Below are positions 24,643 to 34,024 of a stretch of DNA of 52,761 bases, piece by piece. Below the pieces are notes generated by a model. That model made no database searches. It was not told the DNA's origin and worked only from the letters and a program-made list of their open reading frames with translations. The stretch is taken from positions 1-52,761 of the forward strand of contig DAMBWF010000017.1 of assembly GCA_032052615.1 (NCBI GenBank). Reading direction: 5' to 3'. Position numbers and translations under genes: made by a program. Numbering within the stretch: the stretch's first letter is position 1; every line of letters begins with the position of its first letter. This DNA comes from Pseudomonas_T sp032052615 (lineage in GTDB: Bacteria; Pseudomonadota; Gammaproteobacteria; Pseudomonadales; Pseudomonadaceae).

Positions 24643-25521
24643 ATGCATGCTACCGTAGAGCGAAGTTCGTCTCTAGCGCGTCTGAAAGGGCTGCTGACCC
24701 TGATGCGTCCCCGGCAGTGGGTGAAGAACGGGTTCGTCTTCGCCCCTCTGCTGTTCACCGGCTCGTTCCTCCAGGGCGATGCCATCCGCCATGTGCTGCT
24801 CGCCGTGGTGCTGTTCTGCGTGGCGTCCTCCGCCACCTACATCGTCAACGACCTGCACGACATCGAGCGCGACCGTCGCCATCCGAAGAAGTCCCGTACG
24901 CGCCCCCTGGCCTCCGGGCTGGTGGCGCCGGCCCAAGCCCTGGTGCTGCTGGTCCTGCTCTATGCCGTGCTGGTCGGCGCCTGGTTCGTCGCCCCCGCGG
25001 TGATCGCGGTGATCGCCGGCTACCTGCTGCTGAACCTGGCCTACACCTTCCTGCTCAAGCACCAGCCGGTCATCGACATCTTCACCATCGCCATCGGCTT
25101 CGTCCTGCGAGTCTATGCCGGCGCCATGGCGCTGTCGGTGCCCATGTCGTCGTGGATGTTCGTCACCACGCTGTGCCTGGCGCTCTACCTGGCGGCGGTG
25201 AAGCGTCGCCAGGAGCTGGCCGGCAGCGGCAGCGAGGGGCGCGAGGTGCTGCGTCACTACACCCCGGCGCTGATCGATCGCTACGCCGAAATGGCGGCCA
25301 CCGGCGCGCTCCTGTTCTACAGCCTGTTCGTGATCTCGGCGCGTCCGGAGATGGTGGTGACCATCCCGTTGGTGCTGTACGGCCTGTTCCGCTACTGGTT
25401 CGTGGTGGAGTCCCTGGGCGGCGGCGAGTCGCCCACCGACGCCCTGCTCAGCGACTGGCAATTGCTGCTCACCGTGGCGCTGTGGGTCGGCGCCAGCGCC
25501 TGGGCCATCTGGCCGGCGTGA
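24643..25521 (+). CDS. UbiA-family decaprenyl-phosphate phosphoribosyltransferase-like enzyme
   Basis: A 292-residue membrane enzyme of the UbiA superfamily. The N-terminus MRPRQWVKNGFVFAPLLF and the Asp-rich motif NDLHDIERD (69-77) followed by KKSRTRPLASG match the group that transfers 5-phosphoribose from PRPP to polyprenyl phosphate (the mycobacterial Rv3806c/UbiA type) rather than quinone prenyltransferases. The region DIFTIAIGFVLRVYAGA is also characteristic. It would make the first intermediate of the arabinose donor. AGGAG lies 10 bases before the ATG. It is divergent from GtrA with starts only about 20 bp apart and is followed 67 bp later by a PAP2-like gene. Distinct from the true ubiA at 2368. 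Confidence 0.88.
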   Translation: MHATVERSSSLARLKGLLTLMRPRQWVKNGFVFAPLLFTGSFLQGDAIRHVLLAVVLFCVASSATYIVNDLHDIERDRRHPKKSRTRPLASGLVAPAQALVLLVLLYAVLVGAWFVAPAVIAVIAGYLLLNLAYTFLLKHQPVIDIFTIAIGFVLRVYAGAMALSVPMSSWMFVTTLCLALYLAAVKRRQELAGSGSEGREVLRHYTPALIDRYAEMAATGALLFYSLFVISARPEMVVTIPLVLYGLFRYWFVVESLGGGESPTDALLSDWQLLLTVALWVGASAWAIWPA

Positions 25522-25588
25522 GGACGCGAGGTCTCGGCGCCCTGGGGGCTGGCCGGGGCCCGTTGGAAAGATCGACATAGAGGACACC

Positions 25589-26005
25589 ATGGACGTTTCT
25601 TACCTGGTCGCCCCCTTCGCCACCTGGCTGGTGGCGGGGTGCGCCAAGTTCGCCATCAACAGCATCCGCGCCCGGCGCCTGGCCTTCGGCTTGATCGGCT
25701 ACGGCGGCCTGCCGAGCAACCACAGCGCCATCGTCAGCGGCATGGCGGTGTTGATCGCCCTGCGCGAGGGCATCGGCCATCCGGCGTTCGGCGTGGCGGT
25801 GGCGCTGGCCTTCATCGTCATGCTCGACGCCAACAGCCTGCGCCGCCAGGTGGGCCGTCACGCCGAGGCGATCAATCGCTTGAATGCCGCGACCGGGACG
25901 TCCGGTGAACTTTTGCGCGAGCGCATGGGTCATTCCCGGCTGGAAATCGCGGCGGGTATCGCCACGGGCGCGCTGGTCGCCTGGCTGATCGATACGTTCG
26001 TATGA
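25589..26005 (+). CDS. Divergent PAP2-family phosphatase-like membrane protein
   Basis: A 138-residue protein with three to four hydrophobic segments of the divergent PAP2 (DUF212) group. It contains GGLPSNHSAIVSG, the SxxH-type phosphatase motif, DANSLRRQVGRHAEAIN, and ERMGHSRLEIAAGIATG. In the arabinose pathway a phosphatase is needed to remove the 5-phosphate from polyprenylphosphoryl-5-phosphoribose, and a protein of this kind neighbours the phosphoribosyltransferase in mycobacteria, so this role fits the context. GAGGA lies 5 bases before the ATG. It is the second plus-strand gene of the arabinose block, 119 bp before rmd. Confidence 0.85.
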   Translation: MDVSYLVAPFATWLVAGCAKFAINSIRARRLAFGLIGYGGLPSNHSAIVSGMAVLIALREGIGHPAFGVAVALAFIVMLDANSLRRQVGRHAEAINRLNAATGTSGELLRERMGHSRLEIAAGIATGALVAWLIDTFV

Positions 26006-26124
26006 CAATGGATCTTTTCGGCCGGCTGGAGTTGAATCGGCAACCGCCTCGCCCGCTCGCTGCGGACCGTCCATCTCGGCCTAGAAGCCACCCTTAACAG
26101 CCAAGCTCAGGCAGAACGTCGACA

Positions 26125-27038
26125 TTGAACAAGTCACTTTTCGTCACCGGCCTCTCGGGGTTCGTCGGGCAGCATTTACGCCGCCATGCGCAGGACGACG
26201 ACCATGGCTGGCGATTGATCGAACCCCGGGAGCGCTACGACCTGTTGCGTCCCGACTCCCTGGACGCCGCCCTGGCGGACGAGTGCCCGGAGGCGGTGAT
26301 CCACTTGGCCGGCCAGACCTTCGTGCCGGAAGCCTTCCGCGATCCGGGCAGGACCTTCGAGGTCAACCTGCTGGGTACCCTGAACCTGTTGCATGCGCTC
26401 AAGCGCCGCGGTTTCGCCGGTACCTTCCTCTATATCAGCTCCGGCGACGTCTACGGCATGGTGGACGAGGTCGAGCTGCCCATCGATGAACGCCGCCTGC
26501 CGGAGCCGCGCAACCCCTACGGGGTGAGCAAGGTGGCCGCCGAGCTGCTGTGCCGTCAGTGGAGCTTCGCCGAACCGTGGCGGATCATGGTGGCGCGGCC
26601 GTTCAACCACATCGGCGCGGGCCAGGGCGAGGCGTTCGTGGTGCCCAGCGTGGCCCGGCAGATCGTCCGTATCCGCCGGGGCTTGCAGGCGCCGCGCCTG
26701 GAAGTGGGCGACATCGACGTCAGCCGCGACTTCCTCGACGTGCGCGACGTGCTGGCGGCCTACTTCGCCCTGTTGGCGCGGGGCGAGAACGGCGGCGTGT
26801 ACAACATCTGTTCCGGACACGAGTACGTGGTCCGCGACCTGATCCAACGGATGGCCACCCTCGCCGGGGTGGACCTGGAGATCGTCCAGGACCCTGCTCG
26901 GATGCGCCGGGCCGAGCAGCGGAGGGTGCGCGGCAGCTTCGAGCGGCTGCGGCGGGATACCGGTTGGCAACCCACATTATCAATAGAAGACACCTTGAAG
27001 ACCGTACTGTCCGATTGGGAGTCCAGGGAAACAGAAGT

Positions 27039-27042
<4 letters not shown>
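26125..27042 (+). CDS. rmd: Rmd, GDP-6-deoxy-4-keto-D-mannose reductase
   Basis: Cytoplasmic NDP-sugar reductase of the extended SDR family, 305 residues. It converts GDP-4-keto-6-deoxy-mannose to GDP-D-rhamnose, the precursor of A-band D-rhamnan. The N-terminal FVTGLSGFVGQHL is the nucleotide-binding motif, YISSGDVYG and NPYGVSKVAAE carry the Ser and Tyr-x3-Lys, and GDIDVSRDFLDVRDV and ARMRRAEQRRVRGS match Rmd of P. aeruginosa. The start is a TTG at 26125 with only a weak upstream AGG; no in-frame ATG or GTG lies at the expected place. The stop overlaps the gmd start (ATGA). First gene of the D-rhamnan operon. Confidence 0.95.
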
Positions 27043-28010
<968 letters not shown>

Positions 28011-28012
28011 CC

Positions 28013-29449
28013 ATGATCGTCCCGGTGATTCTCTCGGGCGGGGCCGGCACCCGGCTCTGGCCCGTCTCCCGCGAGGGCTGCCCGAAGCCGTTCCTCAAGC
28101 TGCCCGACGGCCAGAGCTTGCTGCAGAAAACCTACCAGCGCGCCGCGCAGGTCAGCCAGCGTGGCGACATCCTCACGGTGACCAACCGCGACTACTACTT
28201 CCAGAGTCGCGACGAGTTCCTCGCCGCCCAGTTGCCCGAGCACCGCGGACACTTCCTGCTGGAGCCCAGCGGCCGCAACACCGCCCCCGCCATCGCCATG
28301 GCGGCCCTGGCGGTGCGCGCCCTGCACGGCGACGAGGCGATCATGCTGGTGATGGCGGCGGATCACCTGATCCTCGACCTGCCGGCATTCGTCCAGGCTA
28401 CCCGCGAGGCGGCCCGGGCCGCCGCCGAGGGCCATCTGGTCACGTTCGGCGTGCGTCCCAGCGCGCCGGAAACCGGCTTCGGCTACATCGAATGCGGTGA
28501 ATCCCTGGGCCTGGACGACACCGCGCGGGTCCGGCGCTTCGTCGAAAAGCCCAACCTGGAGACCGCCCGCGAGTACCTGGCCAGCGGCCAGTACCTGTGG
28601 AATTCCGGAATGTTCTGCTTCGGCGCCGGCGCCCTGCTGCGGGAATTGGAGGCCCACGCGCCGGAGATCCTCTGCCAGGCCCAGGCGTGCTTCGAGGCCA
28701 GCCCCGGCCTGGAGAGCGGCCAGTGGTTGATGCGCGAACTGGACACCGACAGTTTCGCCGCGATGCCGGACATCTCCATCGACTATGCGCTGATGGAGCG
28801 CTCCGACAAGGTGGCGGTGGTGCCGGCCGCCTTCGACTGGAGCGACATCGGCTCGTGGAGCGCGATGCGCGAGCTGGTGGAGCCGGACGAGCAAATGAAC
28901 CGCGTCAGCGGCGAGGCGATCCTGGTGGACACCCGCAACACCTACGTCCACAGCCAGGGGCGGATGGTGGCCACCGTCGGCATCGACGATCTGATCGTGG
29001 TGGACACCGAGGACGCCGTGCTGGTGGTGCACCCGGACCGGGTGCAGGACGTGAAAAAGGTGGTCCAGCAGCTCAAGTGCGCCGATCACCAGGCTTACAA
29101 GCTGCACCGCACCGTCAGCCGCCCCTGGGGTAGCTACACCGTGCTGGAGGAAGGCCCGAACTTCAAGATCAAGCGCCTGGTGGTGCGTCCTGGCGCGTCG
29201 CTGTCGCTGCAAATGCACCATCACCGCAGCGAGCACTGGGTGGTGGTGCGCGGCATGGCCCGGGTGGTCAATGGCGAGCGCGACATCTACGTCAACGTCA
29301 ACGAGTCCACCTACATCCCCGCCGGCCACCGCCATCGCCTGGAGAACCCGGGCCTGCTGGAGCTGGTGATGATCGAGGTGCAGAGCGGCGAGTACCTGGG
29401 CGAGGACGACATCGTTCGGTTCGACGATCAGTACGGCAGGGTCAAGTGA
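28013..29449 (+). CDS. wbpW: WbpW, bifunctional mannose-6-phosphate isomerase / GDP-mannose pyrophosphorylase
   Basis: A 478-residue type II PMI/GMP enzyme. The N-terminal pyrophosphorylase domain begins VPVILSGGAGTRLWPVSRE, contains LLEPSGRNTAPAIAMAAL, the metal-binding MAADHLI and FVEKPNLETA. The C-terminal cupin domain has SLQMHHHRSEHWVVVRG and ESTYIPAGHRHRLENPG, the zinc and substrate-binding region of the isomerase. It supplies GDP-mannose to Gmd. Paralogs such as AlgA and PslB exist in Pseudomonas; the position after gmd identifies this as WbpW. The stop overlaps the wzm start. Confidence 0.96.
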   Translation: MIVPVILSGGAGTRLWPVSREGCPKPFLKLPDGQSLLQKTYQRAAQVSQRGDILTVTNRDYYFQSRDEFLAAQLPEHRGHFLLEPSGRNTAPAIAMAALAVRALHGDEAIMLVMAADHLILDLPAFVQATREAARAAAEGHLVTFGVRPSAPETGFGYIECGESLGLDDTARVRRFVEKPNLETAREYLASGQYLWNSGMFCFGAGALLRELEAHAPEILCQAQACFEASPGLESGQWLMRELDTDSFAAMPDISIDYALMERSDKVAVVPAAFDWSDIGSWSAMRELVEPDEQMNRVSGEAILVDTRNTYVHSQGRMVATVGIDDLIVVDTEDAVLVVHPDRVQDVKKVVQQLKCADHQAYKLHRTVSRPWGSYTVLEEGPNFKIKRLVVRPGASLSLQMHHHRSEHWVVVRGMARVVNGERDIYVNVNESTYIPAGHRHRLENPGLLELVMIEVQSGEYLGEDDIVRFDDQYGRVK

Positions 29450-30246
29450 TGGCGCTCGGTCTGACCCGCGCGGTGTGGAACTACCGCGGCTTCGTCGTCG
29501 GCAGCGTCAAGCGCGAATTCCAGACGCGCTACCGCAACTCCCTGCTGGGCGGCGCCTGGATGGTGCTCAACCCACTGGCGATGATCATCGTCTACACGGT
29601 GATCTTCTCCCAGTTGATGAAGGCGCGCCTGCCGGGCGTGGACAACGGCCTGGCCTATGGCATCTACCTGTGCGCGGGCGTGCTCACCTGGGGCTTCTTC
29701 TCGGAAATCCTCGGGCGCAGCCAGTCGGTGTTCCTCGAGAACGCCAACCTGATCAAGAAGCTGAGCTTCCCGCGCATCTGCCTGCCGCTCATCGTGGTGC
29801 TCAACGCCGGGGTCAACTTCGCGATCATCTTCGCGCTGTTCCTCGGCTTCCTGGCGGTGACCGGCAACCTGCCGGGCTGGACCCTGCTGGGCGTGGTGCC
29901 GGTGCTGGCGGTGCAGGTACTGTTCTCCATCGGCCTGGGCATCATCCTCGGCGTGCTCAACGTGTTCTTCCGCGACGTCGGGCAATTCGTGGGGATCTTC
30001 CTGCAGTTCTGGTTCTGGTTCACCCCGATCGTCTATCCGGTGTCGATCCTTCCCGATGCGGTGCGCCCGCTGGTGGCCTGGAACCCCATGACCGTGCTGA
30101 TCGGCGCCTACCAGACGATCTTCGTCTATGACCGCTGGCCGGACTGGTCGAGCCTGTGGCCGGTGGCCCTGGCCGCCTGCGTGCTCTGCGTGCTGGGCAT
30201 GCGCCTGTTCCGCAAGCGCGCCGGCGAAATGGTGGATGAACTCTGA
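29449..30246 (+). CDS. wzm: Wzm, ABC-2 type polysaccharide export permease
   Basis: A 265-residue inner-membrane protein with six hydrophobic segments, the normal ABC-2 permease design. Supporting stretches are VKREFQTRYRNSLLGGAWMVLNPLAMI at the start, KKLSFPRICLPLIVVL, and a C-terminal FWFWFTPIVYPVSILP followed by WNPMTVLIGAYQTIF. It forms the channel through which undecaprenyl-linked D-rhamnan crosses the inner membrane. The ATG at 29449 (TGATG overlap with wbpW) was preferred over an in-frame GTG one codon earlier. Its stop overlaps the wzt start by one base (TGATG), so transporter subunits are co-translated. Confidence 0.96.
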   Translation: MALGLTRAVWNYRGFVVGSVKREFQTRYRNSLLGGAWMVLNPLAMIIVYTVIFSQLMKARLPGVDNGLAYGIYLCAGVLTWGFFSEILGRSQSVFLENANLIKKLSFPRICLPLIVVLNAGVNFAIIFALFLGFLAVTGNLPGWTLLGVVPVLAVQVLFSIGLGIILGVLNVFFRDVGQFVGIFLQFWFWFTPIVYPVSILPDAVRPLVAWNPMTVLIGAYQTIFVYDRWPDWSSLWPVALAACVLCVLGMRLFRKRAGEMVDEL

Positions 30247-31493
30247 TGGGCAGCATTCTCGTCGAGGGCCTGGGCAAGGCCTACAAGCAATACCCCACCC
30301 GCTGGGCGCGCCTGGCCGAATGGATCGTGCCGTTCGGTAAGCCGCGCCACCAGTTGAAATGGGTGCTCCAGCAGATCAACTTCCGCATCGAGCGGGGCGA
30401 GGCGCTGGGCATCATCGGCATCAATGGCGCCGGCAAGAGCACCTTGCTGAAGATGATCACCGGCACCACCCAACCCACCTGCGGGCGTATCGCCATCGAG
30501 GGGCGGGTCGCCGCGCTGCTGGAACTGGGCATGGGCTTCCATGGCGACTTCACCGGTCGGCAGAACGTCTTCATGGCGGGCCAGTTGCTGGGCCTGAGCA
30601 TGGAGGAAATCGCCGGGTTGATGCCGGAGATCGAGGCGTTCGCCGAGATCGGCGACTACATGGATCAGCCGGTGCGTACCTACTCCAGCGGCATGCAGAT
30701 GCGCCTGGCGTTCAGCGTGGCCACCGCCCGGCGGCCGGACGTGCTGATCGTGGACGAGGCGCTGTCGGTGGGCGACGCCTACTTCCAGCACAAGAGCTTC
30801 GACCGCATCCGCGAATTCCGCAAAGCCGGCACGACGCTGCTGATCGTCTCCCATGATCGTCAGGCGATCCAGTCGATCTGCGATCGGGCGATCCTGCTCG
30901 ACCACGGCCGCCTGGCCCTGGAGGGCGCGCCGGAAGAGGTGATGGACTTCTACAGCGCCATGCTCGCCGAGCGCGAGCAGCAGACCGTGCGCCAGGAACG
31001 CCTGGACAACGGCAAGGTGCGCACCATCTCCGGCACCGGCGAGGCCGGCTTCGTCGACATCGCCCTGCTCAATGCCCAGGGCCAGCGGGTGGAGGTCATC
31101 GAGACGGGCGCCGAGGTCACCCTGCAGGTGACAGTAGAAGCCAAGGTGGCGGTGCCCCGCCTGGTGCTCGGCTTCATGATCAAGGACCGCATGGGCCAGG
31201 CGATCTACGGGATCAATACCCACCGCCTGGGCCGCGCCCTGGAGCGGGTGGAGGCCGGCGAGCGGGTGGTCTACTCCTTCGCCTTCCGCACCGCGCTGGG
31301 CAAGGGCAACTACTCCATCGCCCTGTCCCTGTCGCGTTTCGACTCGCACTTGGACACCAACTACGAATGGCGCGATTTCGCCCTGGTGTTCCACGTCATC
31401 AACATCAAGCAGCCCGATTTCGTCGGTTGTGCCTGGCTGGACTCCAGCCTGACCATCGAGCGGGACGCGATAGCCCAACCGGCAGTGCTCTGA
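30246..31493 (+). CDS. wzt: Wzt, ABC polysaccharide export ATPase with carbohydrate-binding domain
   Basis: A 415-residue ATPase partner of Wzm. The nucleotide-binding domain has Walker A GINGAGKST (58-66), the signature YSSGMQMRLAFSVA, Walker B DVLIVDEALSVGD and the switch His in LLIVSHDRQ. The C-terminal 150 residues (from about 260, GTGEAGFVDIALLNAQGQ onward) form the Wzt-C beta-sandwich that recognises the chain end, as in O9a and A-band systems. In those systems chain-end methylation is the export signal, which makes the methyltransferases upstream relevant. Length matches P. aeruginosa Wzt closely. Confidence 0.96.
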   Translation: MGSILVEGLGKAYKQYPTRWARLAEWIVPFGKPRHQLKWVLQQINFRIERGEALGIIGINGAGKSTLLKMITGTTQPTCGRIAIEGRVAALLELGMGFHGDFTGRQNVFMAGQLLGLSMEEIAGLMPEIEAFAEIGDYMDQPVRTYSSGMQMRLAFSVATARRPDVLIVDEALSVGDAYFQHKSFDRIREFRKAGTTLLIVSHDRQAIQSICDRAILLDHGRLALEGAPEEVMDFYSAMLAEREQQTVRQERLDNGKVRTISGTGEAGFVDIALLNAQGQRVEVIETGAEVTLQVTVEAKVAVPRLVLGFMIKDRMGQAIYGINTHRLGRALERVEAGERVVYSFAFRTALGKGNYSIALSLSRFDSHLDTNYEWRDFALVFHVINIKQPDFVGCAWLDSSLTIERDAIAQPAVL

Positions 31494-31509
31494 GAAGGAA
31501 ATGCCATAC

Positions 31510-32904
31510 ATGAGACTGTTGATCGAATGTACGTATGTGTACGACCACCCCGGCGACAACTCGGGGATTCAACGGGTCGTGCGCAATATCGTCAACAATC
31601 TGCACGCCGTAAATACCGACGTCCCTTGCATCCCGGTCATTCTGAAGAACGACAAGGTGTACGCCGTCAACAACCTGGGGCCGTCCCGAAGCAGCCTGTC
31701 CAACCTGCAGAGCTGGTTGTCGCACCAGCACGCCCGGCTTTCGCGCCTGCGCCACCGGGTGTGGGAATACAAGTCCCGCCGCGAGCGAAAGTGGCCTTAC
31801 CACACCTCGCCGATGCTGCGTTTCTTCCTGGGCTCGCTCTGCCGGGGCTTCAGCCTGTCCCTGGCGCTGCCGCAGAAGGCGCTGGCGCAGATTTCCCTGC
31901 GCTATGTGGATAAGGCCCGGGCCACCGAGATGGACTACCGTCCCGGCGACGTGCTGGTGCTGCTGGACTCCTCCTGGCACGCCGACTTCTTCCCGGTGGC
32001 CGAGCGCCTGAAGGCCGACGGCGTGAGCATCGTCTCGGTGATCTACGACCTCATCCCGCTGACCCACCCGCAGTTCTGCGATGACGGCCTGGTGCGGGTC
32101 TTCGAGCGCTGGTTCGACTGGATCGCGCGCACCGCCGACGGCTTCATCGCCATCTCCCAGACCATCAGCGGCCAGGTGCGCCAGGAAGCGCAATGGCGCC
32201 TGGGACGCGACGTGGCGGCGCAGCGCTGGTTCGACTATTTCCACCTGGGCAGCGAGCTGGACCTGGTCAACGAGAAAGCCGTGGTGCGCCACGAAGTGCG
32301 CAGCCTGTTCAAGCAGCGCTCGGTGTATCTGATGGTCAGCACCGTGGAGCCGCGCAAGAACCACGTCTACCTGCTCGACGCCTTCGACAAGCTGTGGGCC
32401 GAGGGACTCGACGTGTCGCTGTGCATCGTCGGCAAGATCGGCTGGAAATGCGAGAAGCTGATCGAGCGGGTCCGCCAGCACAAGGAGCTGAACCGCCACC
32501 TGTTCATGTTCAACGACCTCAGCGACCGCGAGCTGGAGCACTGCTACCGCAACGCCCGCTCCCTGGTGTTCCCGTCCTACGTGGAAGGCTTCGGCCTGCC
32601 GCTGGTGGAGGCCATGCAGCGCGGGTTGCCGGTGATGGCCAGCGACATCCCGGTATTCCGCGAGATCGGCGACGACGCCATGGCCTACTTCGGCCTGTCC
32701 GAGCCGGAGTCCCTATGCCGGCTGGTACGGCGTTTCGAGAGCACCGGCCAGTTCCCCTCGGCGGCGCCGTTCACCGACTGGAACTGGCTGAGCTGGAAGG
32801 ATTCCGCCAATCAGTTGGTCGAGCGGGTCGTGGCGCACACACGGCAGAGCCGGTCCGAAGAAGGCCCGGTGGTCGCCCGTCATGTCGCGCTCGGTCGGAC
32901 TTAA
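31510..32904 (+). CDS. wbpX: WbpX, D-rhamnan glycosyltransferase
   Basis: A 464-residue GT4-type transferase. It begins MRLLIECTYVYDHPGDNSGI with a family-specific N-terminus, has STVEPRKNHVYLLDAFDKLW in the donor-domain entrance and the E-x7-E motif in YVEGFGLPLVEAM. In P. aeruginosa WbpX is the alpha-1,2-D-rhamnosyltransferase that completes the trisaccharide repeat; assignment here is by order and similarity recalled from that cluster. Start: an ATG at 31501 lies one base after AAGGA, too close, so ATG 31510 (10 bases away) is preferred. Its 3' end overlaps wbpY by 23 bp. Confidence 0.92.
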   Translation: MRLLIECTYVYDHPGDNSGIQRVVRNIVNNLHAVNTDVPCIPVILKNDKVYAVNNLGPSRSSLSNLQSWLSHQHARLSRLRHRVWEYKSRRERKWPYHTSPMLRFFLGSLCRGFSLSLALPQKALAQISLRYVDKARATEMDYRPGDVLVLLDSSWHADFFPVAERLKADGVSIVSVIYDLIPLTHPQFCDDGLVRVFERWFDWIARTADGFIAISQTISGQVRQEAQWRLGRDVAAQRWFDYFHLGSELDLVNEKAVVRHEVRSLFKQRSVYLMVSTVEPRKNHVYLLDAFDKLWAEGLDVSLCIVGKIGWKCEKLIERVRQHKELNRHLFMFNDLSDRELEHCYRNARSLVFPSYVEGFGLPLVEAMQRGLPVMASDIPVFREIGDDAMAYFGLSEPESLCRLVRRFESTGQFPSAAPFTDWNWLSWKDSANQLVERVVAHTRQSRSEEGPVVARHVALGRT

Positions 32905-34024
32905 CGCCGGCATCCTCAGGGCGCCGCGCACCGGCATCGGCAACTACGTGACCGAGCTGGCCCTGGCGCTGGCTCGGCACGAGGACCTGCGTCTGAGCCT
33001 GTTCACCGGTTGGCGCTGGCAGGCGGAGCTGCCCGAGGCGCCGCTGCCCGGCTATTCACGCTGGAGCGGCCTGGTGAAGAAGGCCCTGCCCGGCGCCTAC
33101 CGGGTGCGGCGCCTGCTGGAACAGCAGCGCTTCGACCGCGGCCTGCGCCAGCGACCGATCGACCTCTATCACGAGCCGAGCCTCTGGCCGCTGCGCTTCG
33201 ACGGGCCGATGGTAATGACCGTGCACGACCTCACCCATGTGCATTACCCGCGGACCCAGCCGAAGGACCGCCTGCGGGAGATCGAGCGCCACGTGGCCCA
33301 TGGCATCGCTCGGGCCCGGCGCATTCTGGTGGATTCCCGCTTCGTCGCCGATGAGCTTCGCGAGCACTACGGCGTGCCCGCCGAGCGGGTGGTGGTGGCG
33401 CCCCTGGGCTGCGCGGCGCGCTTCCATCCCCGCGCGCACGCGACGCTGCAGGCGCCCCTGGCGGCCTTCGACGTGCGTCCCGGTGGCTACCTGCTGTGCG
33501 TCGGCACTCTGGAGCCGCGCAAAAACCTGACCTTGGCGCTACGGGCCTACGGCCGCCTGCCGGCGACATTGCGGGCGCGCTTCCCGCTGTTGATCGCGGG
33601 CATGCCCGGCTGGCGCCTGGAGGACCTGGCGGATGTGCTGCCCACGGCCCGGGCCGGCGGCCAGGTGCGCCTGCTGGGCTACCAGGACGACGAGACCCTG
33701 GCGCGCCTGTTGGCTGGCGCGCGCCTGCTGCTGTTCCCGTCTCGCTACGAAGGCTTCGGCCTGCCGGTTCTGGAAGCCATGAACAGCGGGACACCTGTAG
33801 TATTGTCGTCCGCTTCGTCCTTGCCGGAAGTGGCTGGCGAGGCTGGTCTGTATTTCGCCGAGGACGACGAGGAGGGGTGCGCCGAAGCGATTCGGCGCAT
33901 GATCGAAGACGACCGCGAGTGGCAAGCGCGCCGGGCAGCGGGACTGCGCCGGGCAACCGAATTCTCGTGGCAACGCTGTGCTGCGATCACGGCCGGGGTG
34001 TATCGCCAGGCGATGGAGAGTTGA
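32882..34024 (+). CDS. wbpY: WbpY, D-rhamnan glycosyltransferase
   Basis: A 380-residue GT4-family transferase. It has NAGILRAPRTGIGNYVTELALAL near the N-terminus (donor/acceptor domain loop), MTVHDLTHVHYP, CVGTLEPRKNLTLALRAYGRLP and E-x7-E in RYEGFGLPVLEAM. WbpY of P. aeruginosa adds two alpha-1,3-linked D-rhamnoses. The gene begins inside wbpX in another frame and its stop overlaps the wbpZ start, in keeping with tight coupling across the operon. Confidence 0.93.
   Translation: MSRSVGLNAGILRAPRTGIGNYVTELALALARHEDLRLSLFTGWRWQAELPEAPLPGYSRWSGLVKKALPGAYRVRRLLEQQRFDRGLRQRPIDLYHEPSLWPLRFDGPMVMTVHDLTHVHYPRTQPKDRLREIERHVAHGIARARRILVDSRFVADELREHYGVPAERVVVAPLGCAARFHPRAHATLQAPLAAFDVRPGGYLLCVGTLEPRKNLTLALRAYGRLPATLRARFPLLIAGMPGWRLEDLADVLPTARAGGQVRLLGYQDDETLARLLAGARLLLFPSRYEGFGLPVLEAMNSGTPVVLSSASSLPEVAGEAGLYFAEDDEEGCAEAIRRMIEDDREWQARRAAGLRRATEFSWQRCAAITAGVYRQAMES

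Noticed and set aside
24643..25521. Second quinone-type ubiA
   Set aside because: The RPRQWVKN and NDLHDIERD motifs and the DprE1/DprE2 neighbourhood fit a phosphoribosyltransferase; true ubiA is at 2368-3255 beside ubiC.
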